From Catonia carolina (Eukaryota; Arthropoda; Insecta; Hemiptera; Achilidae): DNA of 64,000 bases. The position numbers and the translations under genes were made by a program. The notes under the pieces were generated by a model. That model ran no database searches, was not told where the DNA came from, and saw only the letters and a program-made list of their open reading frames with translations. Below, one piece after another: positions 36,897 to 49,801 of the stretch. The stretch covers positions 20,952,671-21,016,670 of the forward strand of contig JAQMRL010000012.1 of the NCBI GenBank assembly GCA_035578175.1. The letters are read 5' to 3'. How positions within the stretch are numbered: the first letter of the stretch is position 1; each line of letters begins with the position of its first letter.

Positions 36897-37888
36897 CGTA
36901 ACTCTATAAAATCACAGCTACCGGGATCGTAATTTTTCTGCTTATACTTTCGCTACGACAATTAAGCGAATGCTGTCGCCGAATTATTTTTTATTTATCT
37001 CATCTGTACGAATCAGGTGTTAAAGATTATAGTTTTACACTGCCTGTGTAGAAGATATAAATACTGCTTATAAATTTCCCGTTAACTAACAGATCCTAAA
37101 TCAACGAAAAATAGACTTGACAAGACGTTACTTGACAAATCATTTTTGACCTACGCTATTATTGTGTTTAATAGAAACAAAAATATATGTATCAAAATAT
37201 AACTGGTATTCAACAAACGATCTATTAGGGTTGCGTGAGTAAGTCGGGCCAATTTGATTGTGATGCGCATGTGACGTCAACGGCTCAGGTAATAATTGCC
37301 CAATCAGAGTCTCGTATTTTCGGCCAATAAGAAAGCCCAGTTTTAACCAATCACAAGTCTTCTTTTGCGTCATTTTGATTGGTTAATATTGTCCAATCAG
37401 AGAGTTTATATTACTGTACAACGTCACACCGATGTCAACCAATGACAAAGTGTCTTGAGCGTTACGTCATTCGTTTGGATATGCTGCTTTCTGATTGGTC
37501 CGTACTGATTCTAGACGTCACGTCGAGTGTGATTGTAATATGAAGTCCACACCCAATGACAACTTCTAGTTAACGGTAGGGCAGAACATATGAAGGTACC
37601 TTTTAATGAGATTTATAGTTTCTTGGTAAATATCACTTACGAAATATGAAGTACCCCATTGTAGAGATCTTTCGAGTTCTTAAGGAAATTAAAAATTGGT
37701 TTCTGTTGCTGCTAAATGTTAACACGGTTTTTTAAAAAATCACGAGTGTTCATTCGATACCGACACAAAGAAAAAAAACAAAAGAAGGTTATCTATTTTT
37801 CCTAGTTGTTCGATTTTTGTAACCTAATTTTTGGCCAGTAATGTATCATATTTTTAAGGGAATGACTTTATACAACTGTAAATAAATA
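36897..37888. repeat. Array unit B1, unit 4 (5'-truncated)
   Basis: Starts inside B1 at actctataaaatcac after a 4-5 base junction filler (cgta, repeating the adjacent ccgta). CCAAT/CRE block at 37247-37525. Confidence 0.86.
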
Positions 37889-38500
37889 TTACGATACGTA
37901 GAAGGCAGTTGAAAAATCTAATTCAAAATTTTTTGAGACGAAACAAAGTCAATATCCTACCGGGTAAGAAAATATACCTCATTAATCCGTTTTATAACAA
38001 GAAAACTATTTTGCTCTACCAACGAGCATTAGTCGAAAAATAATAATCAACGGTTTGACTAAATGATAATATAATGGCCAATGTGATTTCGAGAAATGTT
38101 TTCTGGCTTTACTCTGATTTCATTAGTTCCTGTATTTTAAGGTGGATGAAATTTTTTGTGGCCATAATGAAAAGGTAGAGTGTTAAAAATTTTTGGAACG
38201 TAATTTGCTAGTTTCTGCAGGAAATAAATGTATTCATTTTTATCACAGGGTCAGCCAATTATATGACTAAAGCACGTAAGAACAGAAGAGGTAGAGGTAT
38301 AAATGACACTAGTCAGGGTAATATTATCTGAGATTCATGAATTTCATTTTACAATCAAACCGTTTTGATAATGAAATACAGGTGTCATTCGGAGAGTCGA
38401 AAGAACATGATTTTACGAAGGACCGGCATTCTTATAAGTATAATTATAAATGCTGTGAGAAGACCATGTAAACCAACTCAACTCATCTCACTCAGAAAAG
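37889..38500. repeat. Array unit B2, unit 4
   Basis: RTE left-flank segment, intact. Confidence 0.86.
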
Positions 38501-39565
38501 AAAGCATTTGACAATCTGGACTGGAGTAAAATGTTTAAAACATTGAAAAGGCTAGGAATTAAATACAAAGAAAGGAAAGTTATCTACAGTCTGTATAAGA
38601 ATCAAACGGCTGTTTTCAGAATCGAGGGGTACGAAAAAGAGGCTGCTGTAAGAAAAGGTGTACGACAAGGTTGTTCTTTGTCACCACTACTTTTTAACTT
38701 GTATATAGAAGAGACTATAAATGAAGTGAAGGAGAAATTTGACGTAGGAATAAAAATTCAAGGAGAAACAATAAAAATGTTGAGATTCGCCGATGATATA
38801 GTAGTATTAGCCGAGGCAAAGAATGAACTAGAGGATGCCTTAAATGGAATGGATGAGATCTTGAGGAAGGATTACTTCATGAAAATTAATAAGAACAAAA
38901 CGAAAGTGTTGTGCAGCAGCAAGAGTGGTTTAGAAGAGATGGGAAATTTAAAAGTAGGCAACGAAAACATACAGGAAGTTGGGGAATTCTGCTATCTAGG
39001 GAGTAAAATAACAAAGGATGGTAGAAGCACGAGTGATATCAAGAGTAGAATTGCTCAAGCTAGAAAAGCCTTTGAAATGAAAAACAGCTTACTGACTACA
39101 AACATTGATTTACAGATTAGGAAAAATTTCTTAAAACATTATGTTTGGAGTGTAGCATTATACGGAAGTGAAACGTGGGTGATAGGGGCTGTAGAACGGA
39201 AGAGGATAGAAGCTTTTGAAATGTGGTGTTATAGGAAAATGTTAAAGATTAGGTGGGTGGACAAAATAAGTAATTTAGAGGTTCTTAGGCGAGTGGATGA
39301 AAAAAGAAGTATATGGAAGCATCTTACCAAAAGAAGGGATAGGCTAGTGGGGCATATCCTAAGACATCCAGGTATTGGGCTATCAATAATGGAGGGTAAC
39401 ATTGAGGGAGTACATTGTAGAGGGAGGCAAAGATTAGAATATATAAAGCAAATTACAAAAGATGTAGGGTGTTACAGGTATGTAGATATGAAACGACTTG
39501 CGCAAGATAGAACAGGTTGGAGAACTGCATCAAACCAGTCGAGAGACTGATGACAAAAAAAAAAA
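38501..39565 (+). pseudogene. 5'-truncated RTE-clade retrotransposon, copy 4
   Basis: Frame from ATG 38531 to stop 39550; the protein matches copy 3 exactly. The A-tail is about 11 bases, close to the 9-11 seen in the others. Confidence 0.88.
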
Positions 39566-41005
39566 TTTCGAAAAAGGTTTTCTGGCTTTACTCTTATTTC
39601 ATTAGTTCCTGTATTTTAAGATGGATGAAATTTATTGTGGCTTTAATGAAAAGGTAGAGTGTTAAAAATTTTTTGCACGTAATTTGCTAGTTCCTGACCG
39701 TAAATATGTATTCATTGTTATCACAGAGTCAGCCAATTATATGACTAAACCACGTAAGAACAGAAGAGGTAGAGGTATATATGACAGTAGTCGGAGTTAT
39801 CTCATCTGAGATTCATGAATTTCATTTTACAATCAAACCCTGTTGATAATGAAATACCGGTGTCATTCGGAGAGTCGAAAGTACATGATTTTCCGAAGGA
39901 CTCGCATCCTGATAAGTATAATTATAAACGCTGTAAGAAGACCATGTAAACCAACTCAACTCATCTCACTCAGAAAAGATTTTAGAGGTTCAAACCACCT
40001 TGTCCGCTGCTTACCTAAAAAACAACTTTCATTGCACAACAATTTCAACAGCCTGCATTTTAGTTTACTGACAAATTGGATTGAAAATAAGTAATGTTAT
40101 TAATCTACCTTGCTTAAGAGAACTCATGAATTGTTCGGTTTCGGAACGTTAAAAAGTCGCATCTGATAATGCTTATAAAATTGTAATATTCGAACAAGCT
40201 GCCTACATAAACACTGATTACAGGCCTAAAATTCTATAAAATCACAGCTATCGGGATCGTAATTTTTCTCCTTATACTTTCGCTACGACAATTAAGCGAA
40301 TACAGTCGCCGAATTATTTTTTATTTATCTCATCTGTACGAATCAGGTGTTAAAGGTTATAGTTTTACACTGCCTGTGTAGAAGATATAAATACTGCTTA
40401 TAAATTTCCCGTTAACTAACAGATCCTAAATCAACGAAAAAATAGACTTGAGAAGACGTTACTTGACAAATCATTTTTGACCTACGCTTTTATTGTGTTT
40501 AAGAGAAACAAAAATATACGTATCAAAATATAACTGGTATTCAACAAACGTTCTATTAGGGTTGCGTGAGTAAGTCGGGCCAATTTGATTGTGATGCGCA
40601 TGTGACGTCAACGGCTCAGGTAATAATTGCCCAATCAGAGGCTCGTATTTTCGGCCAATAAGAAAGCCCAGTTTTAACCAATCACAAGTCTTCTTTTGCG
40701 TCATTTTGATTGGTTAATATTGTCCAATCAGAGAGTTTTTTATTACTGTACTACGTCACACCGATGTCAACCAATGACAAAGTGTCTTGAGCGTTACGTC
40801 ATTCGTCAGGATATGCTGCTTTCTGATTGGTCCGTACTGATTCTGGGCGTCACTTTGAGTATGATTGTAATATAAAGTCCACACCCAATGACAACTTCCA
40901 GTTAACGGTAGGGCAGAACATATTATGAAGGTACCTTTCAATGAGTTATATAGTTTCTAGGTAAATATCACTTACCAAATATGTAGTAGGCCTAGTCTAT
41001 ATTTT
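39566..41005. repeat. Array unit B3, unit 4
   Basis: Standard B3 leading into A8. CCAAT/CRE block at 40577-40860. Confidence 0.87.
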
Positions 41006-42872
41006 CGGATTTGTGAAAGGCACAAATAGTGTGAAAGAAATAAAAATTCGTTGAGTAACGCTCTCTAATGATTATTTTCTTGTTGATTTAGGAACTGTTC
41101 GTTAACTCAAAACGTATAATAAAAATATACACGTTCTGCGCCAATAGTGTAAAACTCCAATCAGCAATTCATTCCTCCTTAAGAAACGTTAGAAAAATCG
41201 TTGAGCATTGCTCTCTGTTTATTATTGCTATAGTCAAAATTCAAGCACAAAAATTTTAATAATTCTTAGAAATAAAACCGTGCGTATTTATGTACTACGC
41301 TTATGTTATTTAAGGAAGATGTTGGTTTGAACATTAAATTTAATAAACTCTTATCAGATTATATTTTTTGTAAGATAAGTAAGATTAAATTTGTACGTTC
41401 TTTCATAACGACTTTGATAACATCCTTTCTTACAAATCTGATTTTTTAAATTACTTAAAATTAGGTAATTAAAGAGATGGTAAATACTCGGCACAATTAA
41501 TTTGAGTTTTTAGATCATTAGGGTAGAAGTTAGTTCAAACATTTACAAGTTATCTGAAATAAACTGAAAAGTTAATTGGGTTACATTTTTTGGTTTGTAA
41601 CCGTATGTTTCAGTAGAAAAGTCATTTGATGAGCAAAGCAGGCCTTCTAAAAAATTTTCACTTCGCACCTTGCAAATGCGTCTTTAATATATTCACACTG
41701 CAAGGTCTAACGGTATAAAAATCTACTGTCATATGAAGAAGGTCTAAAAGTGTTTATTTCACCAGTACTTCTTATGTTGTTATAATGTTTTAGTCGAAAA
41801 TTGCTTCATTCTTGAAGAAAACAGAAGTATTATTTTAGCCGTGGAAGTAGCAGTTGAAATTTAAAAATATTTAACAGTTTAATGTTTCATATAGGCAATA
41901 TTAATTTTCGCATCATAAAATAAAATAATGAAAAGAACTGCGAATAAGCGCGGAGAAATGTCAAAAATATTGCCTAGAAATTTTTCACATCGTTAACCGT
42001 TTTTAGTGTGACTGATTGTCGTTAAAAGGGCACAATTTCTATTTTGCTCTTACTAGGTATTGTTCAAGTATATTGTAAATTTCAGTTTGGTAATGCCGGC
42101 GATTCTACTGACGATTACTTGACAAAAAAACCTTTAGAGACGTCCTTATTTGAATAAACTTTAATATACAATGAAAAAATCACAATGTGTTACGTTCGTA
42201 TAGTAGTGTTTGCATGGTAGCCGAGAAAATAATGTCTTAAATTTAAGCAAGCTTGTATGTGTAAACGCAATCTATTCTTGTGCTTCCTTTTTAAGAATTT
42301 TAATTTTTCATACTGTGAAAAGCAGTATAAATATACTGCTGTTTCATACAATTAACCATAATCATTCCGTACTCGGAAGACCTTAACAAGTTTAAAAATG
42401 TTTTTGGTAGGCGTTTTAATTCTGGAAAGTATAGCATTTCAGTAGACGTTATTGTTTAATATTCGGCCGTATCGTTAACTGGGCGGTGACAATGGGTGGA
42501 TTTATGTAAAAATGTAAGTCGACGTCACGCGCAGGAACAGTACCGGACCAATCAGGAAGCTCGATACTGACAAATGACGTAATACTGATTAAGACGTTTT
42601 CATTGGTCGATATCGGATGACGTAGTGAACTATAATGAGCCTTCTGATTGGACAATATTGACCAATCAAAGTGACGCCTAAGAAGACATCTGATTGGTTA
42701 GGTTTGGAGATTTTTCATTGGTTAAAAATACTACACTCTGATTGGTCCTATATTATATCTGCCTTTGACGTCACACGCGCGTTGCCGTCATTGTAGGCCG
42801 CCTTACTTGCAAGACCTAAATAATTATTTTTTTTACTGTACATCAGTTCTATTATATTTTAGTAGTATATTT
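41006..42872. repeat. Array unit A, copy A8
   Basis: Full A unit ending at the second solo LTR. It shares with A7 the variant aggtaattaaagagatgg (other copies read aggtaaataatgagatg), linking units 4 and 5. It lacks the A3 deletion. CCAAT/CRE block at 42518-42797. Confidence 0.9.
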
Positions 42873-43688
42873 TGACACTTATTGCTAAGGTCCGTTTCGG
42901 GATCTAGGTTATTAAATAATTCATACGCTAAAGTTTACAAATTACAAATATTTATTAGACTAAAAGATTACAAAATAAATGATTAAACTAATTATAATTA
43001 AATAACACAATAAATGATTTAATAATTCACTTAAACTTGATAATAAACAATAAATAACTTACAATCACTTTTATAGCTTAAACAGACATACAAAACATGG
43101 AAATTGAATTCACATTAACTTTACCCATTAACTTTATAATACACTCACAAAAGGCTTTACACAATAGACTCACAGACAGTGTTAGAATCGTCGACTGACA
43201 CAATGTTCGGTACGCGCCTACCTACGTCCGTTGGACATTCGTCAAAGATCAAACGATTACTGACTGACCGCACTCGGGGGTCTCTTTTTATACCTACTCA
43301 TTCATAAAGATTGTTCCAGAATAAAGCAGTGAAATCTACTCAAGTAAAAAAATAATAACTCTGTATTAATGAATGCTAGAAAAATCCTTTTGTTAACAAG
43401 TCAACTACTGTAAATAGAAAACGTAAACAACCTCATAAACAACTTCATAAAAATAGCTGTACACAATAGTATACCTGAAATTTTATAATAGGCGTACTAC
43501 ACGATAGTTTTTACAACTATTGTGAATAGACACACCTTTATGGTCGTCATTGTAAAATTGTCATTCACAATTGATATATTATTATTTCTTTATTACTCTC
43601 TCTTGTTGTAACTATTATTTCACACTCTATACTATTTCATGAATGGATTTCTGGAACATTCGTGATCCGTCTGGTCGATTCTGTTACA
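42873..43688 (-). mobile_element. Solo LTR, copy E2 (816 bp)
   Basis: Same ends, same ATATTT target duplication (42867-42872 and 43689-43694) and same position between two A units as E1; I noticed only a few base differences. It is therefore a copy made with the array, not a second insertion. Confidence 0.68.
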
Positions 43689-43695
43689 ATATTTT

Positions 43696-45544
43696 CGGAT
43701 ATGTTAAAGACACAAATAGTGCGAAAGAACTCTCTAATGATTATTTCTTTGTTGATTTAGGAACTGATAGTTAACTCAAAACGTATAATAAAAATATACA
43801 CGTTCTGCACCAATAGTGTAAAACTCCAATCAGCAATTCATTCCTCCTTAAAAAACGTTAGAAAAATCGTTGTGCATTGCTCTCTGTTTATTTTTGCTAT
43901 AGTCAAAATTCAAGCAAAAAAATTATAATGATTCTTAGAAATAAAACCGTACGTATTGATGTACTACGCCTATGTTATTTAAGGAAGATGTTGGTTTGAA
44001 CATTAAATTTAATAAACTCTTATCAGATTATATTTTTTGTACGATTAGTAAGATTAAATTTGTACGTTCTTTCATAACGACTTTGATAACATCCTTTCTT
44101 ACAAATCTGATTTTTTAAATTACTTAAAATTAGGTAAATAATGAGATGTTAAATACTCGGCACAATTAATTTGAGTTTTTAGATCATTAGGGTAGAAGTT
44201 AGTTCAAACATTTACAAGTTATCTGAAATAAACTGAAAAGTTAATTGGGTTACATTTTTTGGTTTGTAACCGTATGTTTCAGTAGAAAAGTCATTTGATG
44301 AGCAAAGCAGGCCTTCTAAAAAATTTTCACTTCGCACCTTGCAAATGCGTCTTTAATATATTCACACTGCAAGGTCTAACTGTATAAAAATCTACTGTCA
44401 TATGAAGAAGGTCTAAAAGTGTTTATTACACCAGTACTTCTTATGTTGTTATAATGTTTTAGTCGAAAATTGCTTCATTCTTGAAGAAAACAGAAGTATT
44501 ATTTTAGCCGTGGAAGTAGCAGTTGAAATTTAAAAAATATTTAACAGTTTAATGTTTCATATAGGCAATATTAATTTTCGCATTATAATATAAAATAATG
44601 AAAAGAACTGCGAATAAGTGCGGAGAAATTTCAAAAATATTGCCTAGAAATTTTTCACATCGTTAACCGTTTTTAGTGTGACTGTTTGTCGTTAAAAGGG
44701 CACAATTTCTTTTTTGCTCTTACTAGGTATTGTTCAAGTATATTGTAAATTTCAGTTTGGTAATGCCGGCGATTCTACTGACGATTACTTGACAAAAAAA
44801 AACTTTAGAGACGTCCTTATTTGAATAAACTTTAATATACAATGAAAAAATCACAATGTGTTACGTTCGTATAGTAGTGTTTGCATGGTAGCCGAGAAAA
44901 TAATGTCTTAAATTTAAGCAAGCTTGTATGTGTAAACGCAATCTATTCTTGTGCTTCCTTTTTAAGAATTTTAATTTTTCATACTGTGAAAAGCAGTATA
45001 AATATACTGCTGTTTCATACAATTAACCATAATCATTCCGTACTCGGAAGACCTTAACAAGTTTAAAAATGTTTTTGGTAGGCGTTTTAATTCTGGAAAG
45101 TATAGCATTTCAGTAGACGTTATTGTTTAATATTCGGCCGTATCGTTAACTGGGCGGTGACAATGGGTGGATTTATGTAAAAATGTAAGTCGACGTCACG
45201 CGCAGGAACAGTACCGGACCAATCAGGAAGCTCGATACTGACAAATGACGTAATACTGATTAAGACGTTTTCATTGGTCGATATCGGATGACGTAGTGAA
45301 CTATAATGAGCCTTCTGATTGGACAATATTGACCAATCAAAGTGACGCCTAAGAAGACATCTGATTGGTTAGGTTTGGAGATTTTTCATTGGTTAAAAAT
45401 ACTACACTCTGATTGGTCCTATATTATATCTGCCTTTGACGTCACACGCGCGTTGCCGTCATTGTAGGCCGCCTTACTTGCAAGACCTAAATAATTATTT
45501 TTTTTACTGTACATCAGTTCTATTATATTTTAGTAGTATATTTT
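43696..45544. repeat. Array unit A, copy A9
   Basis: Shares the short 5' loss with A4 and leads directly to C4. Its 3' half carries the A6/A8-type variants (tttttaagaattttaa and the A1-type hairpin) rather than the A4 type, a sign of exchange between copies. CCAAT/CRE block at 45189-45468. Confidence 0.9.
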
Positions 45545-46576
45545 GGCTACAACTTAATACATCAAACAAAACTTTTTGTTTTAAGCTCTAAATAAACCTA
45601 GAGGCCTAACCAATCCTTATTCATTTTATTTAAGATTTTTTTGTATTTCGCCACAAGCTTAGACTATAAATTAGGTAGGCCTAAATAAGATGATAATATT
45701 TCAGTCTAACAATAGGAACCTACAACCCTTTGTAACCTTTTATTTACACAAAAAATAACATCAAGTGACGGTAATTTATTGCTGGAGAAAATGGAAGCTG
45801 CTTCTAATTTTTTTAGGAACCAGTAATAGTTGGTCTATAATAATTTGGTTTCATATTTTTGACAAAATTTACACAAAAAAAGTAGAAGGCGCTGAAAGAT
45901 AATAGGCCTACTTCACGAACGGGCCACGGATTTCTGTGGGAATTATCTTCGGCAACCATCAAGCATTTAGTCGCCTATCGTAGCCCTACTAGTAATTCCA
46001 TTGCAGTTCCGTGAATCGACAGTTAATGCTTAATATTAATGTGATATTCATAGATTGTATGCTATTCAGTTAAGTTTTGGCTATATAAATTTTACTTATC
46101 CAAAAATAAGGCAAGCAATGCGACATTTTAAAATAATAATGATAGGTCTAATTAATGTTATAATATAAAAATAATAAATTAAAACTTACCTTTTATATAG
46201 CTGTTTGTATTCAACTCTGGGGCTTGTAATCCCATGGCTTTGAAATACATATCGCTTCGTTTCAACATGATGAGACAGGAAATTTAACCGCGCAGTACTG
46301 TGGAAGTGCAGCCGCGTGCAGATCGAACAGATCATAACTGAACAGAACTGATGACAGCGACTCGACTTAAGATGTGTAAAACCGGCAACATCGCGTGAAT
46401 GAGTCAAAAAACGATAATAGCGTAAAATGTGTATAAAGCTGTATAACAATTTGTATAATTTTTATAACAACTGAACATCTCTTTTTACATCTGATGCATA
46501 AAACAAACTGCATCTCAATGATGCAGTTTTCGAGGTAAAAAGTCACGGCTAAGATGTAGAAATCGAGCGTCGAAGA

Positions 46577-46579
<3 letters not shown>
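45545..46579. repeat. Array unit C, copy C4
   Basis: Last C copy. One change (cacgtg to cgcgtg near 46313) removes the E-box upstream of the candidate exon. Confidence 0.9.
46190..46268 (-). other. Candidate first exon with splice donor (C4)
   Basis: Same 79-nt segment as C1, unchanged. Confidence 0.35.
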
Positions 46580-46615
<36 letters not shown>

Positions 46616-46620
<5 letters not shown>

Positions 46621-47300
46621 TTATTAAACATTATTTTCCTTTGTTTGCACCACTACATATATGATTATGAACAGCCAAAACAAAATAAAATAAAATATAA
46701 AACTCACCTCAGAGTATTATATCATATTAAGATCTTTCGTCTCCCTCGGAGACATCATCAGGACTTTAAAAAACATAAACACAATAAAACATAAAACACA
46801 AACACAATAGTGGTCGTAGACCACGTCAATTGTTCAAAACAATAGCTATCCTAAAGCACCATTCCGCGCGCGGTTTATTCGGCCGAATGACAGTATAATC
46901 ATTTTGTACCTAGTTTTATTCTTTATCTCGATTAAGTACAATTTGAAATAATTTATCATTATCAAATTCTGTCTGGCTGTTCATTAAATTTATCTTTTTA
47001 TTTTTAAATTTATAAATATAATATTTCTCCAACTGCCATAATTTGTTACTATCAAAACATATTTCTAAAATTTCCAAATTATTTTCATGACTGCTTATTT
47101 TATGCCCTTTCGTCAGCAGATGTTCTGCCACATTAGAACTTTTACATTCTTTTTTTAAATAAGCAGCATAATGCTCAGAAAATCAGTATATGATATAATA
47201 CTCTGAGGTGAGTTTTATATTTTATTTTATTTTGTTTTGGCTGTTCATAATCATATATGTAGTGGTGCAAACAAAGGAAAATAATGTTTAATAAAATAAT
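46616..47300 (-). mobile_element. Element D4 (Penelope-like fragment, last array component)
   Basis: 685 bp with both inverted ends, the hammerhead-like motif (about 46729-46763) and the endonuclease fragment (stop at 46916). No B unit follows. Confidence 0.72.
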
Positions 47301-47310
47301 ATATATATAT

Positions 47311-47347
<37 letters not shown>

Positions 47348-47359
47348 ATATATATATTA

Positions 47360-47408
<49 letters not shown>
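47301..47408. repeat. Imperfect TA microsatellite at the array edge
   Basis: About 108 bp of TA repeat with a few AA/TT interruptions. It is the longest TA tract in the window and marks the change from array to non-array sequence. Confidence 0.92.
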
Positions 47409-47410
<2 letters not shown>

Positions 47411-48121
47411 TGTGTAAACACTTTTGGCCTCGTTTGATACATGAGTATCTATTGCCTCCTTTATACGAGGATAAATGTATGCAATCTTCTAATTTTTCTT
47501 CCTTTGTTTTAGAGATAGTATATCTTATTATGAGATGATAAAAAGTTCACTCGAGACGGCGTCTCGGATCCGTAGACGATTATATTACACTATTGAAAGG
47601 CAGTATCGCCTGAATATTTTTCTATCGGTAAAAAGTCCTTTTGAACTCTGCGACATCAACCATTCTCCATCCGACTTTAATCATACGTACATTACAAATA
47701 TGCCATTAGTTATTTTGATAATTTATACGCCCTCAAAATAAATAAGGTGGCAAAAAACTGTTATTTTTGGTCCGATTTGCATGAAACTCAGAACAGTGTA
47801 TTTTTCGTCACTGAATTCCTATTCAGTATGCTAATGATATTTTGAAAAATCAAAATTTTCAAAATTTGTTATCAGAAATCAATACCAAAGATGGCGGCAA
47901 AGAATTTACTTTGTTATTATTATTCCCCGACTTGCACGAAATTAAGAACTCCCAAATTTTTTACGAGTTCATTTTACTGGAAACGAAAAATCATTCTGAT
48001 AACTTTGAACATCAAACTCAAAAACAAATATGACAGCAAAAACCGAGTTTGGGTTTTTTGTGCAATTTACTGGAAACTTAGAATGGCCCTGTAGACTGCT
48101 TAAGCACGGAACATGGGAGGA
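47409..48121. other. No gene recognised
   Basis: AT-rich non-array sequence. Short frames at 47535 and 47842 have no recognisable motif. A small palindrome cgagacg/cgtctcg lies near 47554. I see nothing else. Confidence 0.5.
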
Positions 48122-48275
48122 AGTATGTGTTGTGAGATCTCAGTTGAAACTTCTCGCGCATCTGTTACAGCAGATAACAAATGGTCTAGCATAACGAACG
48201 ACACGAACAACGTAGCCCCTTATCTAGCGCACATTATTGTTGTTCCAACTTAGATCTCACGACCCATACTAAGTA
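48122..48275. repeat. Short inverted-repeat element (MITE-like)
   Basis: About 30-bp imperfect inverted ends: agtatgtgttgtgagatct-type sequence on the left against its complement around 48245-48272. They enclose ~90 bp with no coding frame. Small non-autonomous DNA elements look like this, but I could not identify a target duplication. Confidence 0.35.
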
Positions 48276-49370
48276 TTTGTAGACCAAATGACTATGCTCT
48301 ACGCGCCCGACAGGTACTTAAAATACATACTTTTTTATGATGATATTATAATGGAACACAAAGCACGAGAGAAAGGACTATCTTATTCTACACCGGAGTA
48401 TTATAGCCTACTCCAAAACATTCATTAGTGTAGCGAAGCGCATGGGTTCTGCTATTTAATTACAAATTAAGACCATCTAAGTACAGAATGACTAAACGGA
48501 GTCGATAGACTGACAGCAGAAAGGCCGAAGTCTTTTTATAAGTGCTACTATAATAGTTTTTATAAGTATTGGAGTAAGCCTACTGAATCAGGTTAGAATG
48601 GTGCCGTATATTTTCCGCTTCATTGAACTGCGTTCTGCATTACTTTATAATTATGGGTGCATTTCTTCAATTTTATAAATACTGAAGTAGGCTTAACCCG
48701 TTAGTTTTCTTTGAACATACAACAGACTGTTTTTCTTTATTATTTTAATAAAAAAAATTGTTATTATTAGGTTAGTTTAATAATTAAATACTTGTTAATT
48801 ACTTTATTTTTATTAAGTAGGTACTTCTCTGAAACGAGGAGGGGGTGATATGATCAATTTTTAAACTTACATAACACTTCATACACGTCTCCGGTATCAA
48901 ATTATTTATTTTTTAATGAGCCTTAAGTTTTGACTTATCTTAATTTCTTATACAGCCAAAAGTTAAATGCGGGAAACTTGTAAGTACGGTACTATATTAT
49001 TATGAACTGTTTTTTACTTCACATGACTGTTGATCACATGGTTGTTGGTCTGTTGAAAAACGTACTACGTTTCCAAAAGAATGGGAACAGCGCTAAGAAA
49101 TACTGTTAAAACTTGTAAGGCCAACAAAATAACTTTGGTGGTAAAGCTTATGGTAGTTTTAAACTTACTACCATTACGAAGTTAAATAAATATTAGGCTA
49201 CCACAATGCGATTGCAGCCAATATAAATTAATATGTGAAGAACATGAAAACTGCTGTACTAGCAACTTTGCATCATTTTGTATCAATTGATACTGAGCCA
49301 AGGACGTTAACAGTTGGTGCTTTTATAATCGTGCGATATCACGTAATGAAAGACCTAGTAAGCATGAAGA
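48276..49370. other. No gene recognised
   Basis: AT-rich. Several short echoes of agtaggcta/tagcctact occur (48408, 48568, 48684) without clear structure. No RNA gene or coding frame could be supported. Confidence 0.5.
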
Positions 49371-49801
49371 ATGCCTAAAGACACCCATAAACCGTCTAGT
49401 GCTGAAACTCATAGCACCACCTTAAAAGAGGGTGATCGATATAACCCTTTTACAAAGATGCCTCAAGGGATATATACGCAAAAAGATAATGAGAGCTTGC
49501 ATTCCAAAATATGGAACAGATGCGACAAGCCTCGCAGTGTTTCGAAAAAATAGAACAAATTGCAGTGGCTGACGCTGTAAATGATTACAATTTTGGGCAT
49601 GTAGGCCTAACACTGCCATCAGGAATGAATAGAGCTAGGTTGTCACTAGGAAACATAAGCATTCTATTTTCAAAGAGGAAAGATAAGCGACGGAAGAGAC
49701 GAATGGCTACTGCACGCTCTGCTAAATTTCAAGAAAGAAAAAGACGGTTGAGGCTGGAAAACATGAGAAAAAAGAGACTAAAAAAGAAACAGAGGGATTA
49801 A
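49371..49801 (+). pseudogene. Unrecognised small coding fragment in two overlapping frames
   Basis: A 60-codon frame (49371-49553) overlaps a 96-codon frame (49511-49801) by 43 bases in a different phase. The first is polar with no domain I know. The second ends in a strongly basic, probably helical tail (repeated KRK/RRK/KKR over about 45 residues) after a GHVGLTLPSG-like segment. Better base composition than its surroundings and the abrupt frame change suggest one older ORF broken by an indel near 49511-49553, perhaps the C-terminus of a transposon protein. Two unrelated chance frames remain possible, and no function is assigned. Confidence 0.3.

Noticed and set aside
1..47408. CRISPR array or prophage-like repeat structure
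   Set aside because: Units are kilobases long, contain eukaryotic retroelements, introns and microsatellites, and have no short regularly spaced direct repeats.
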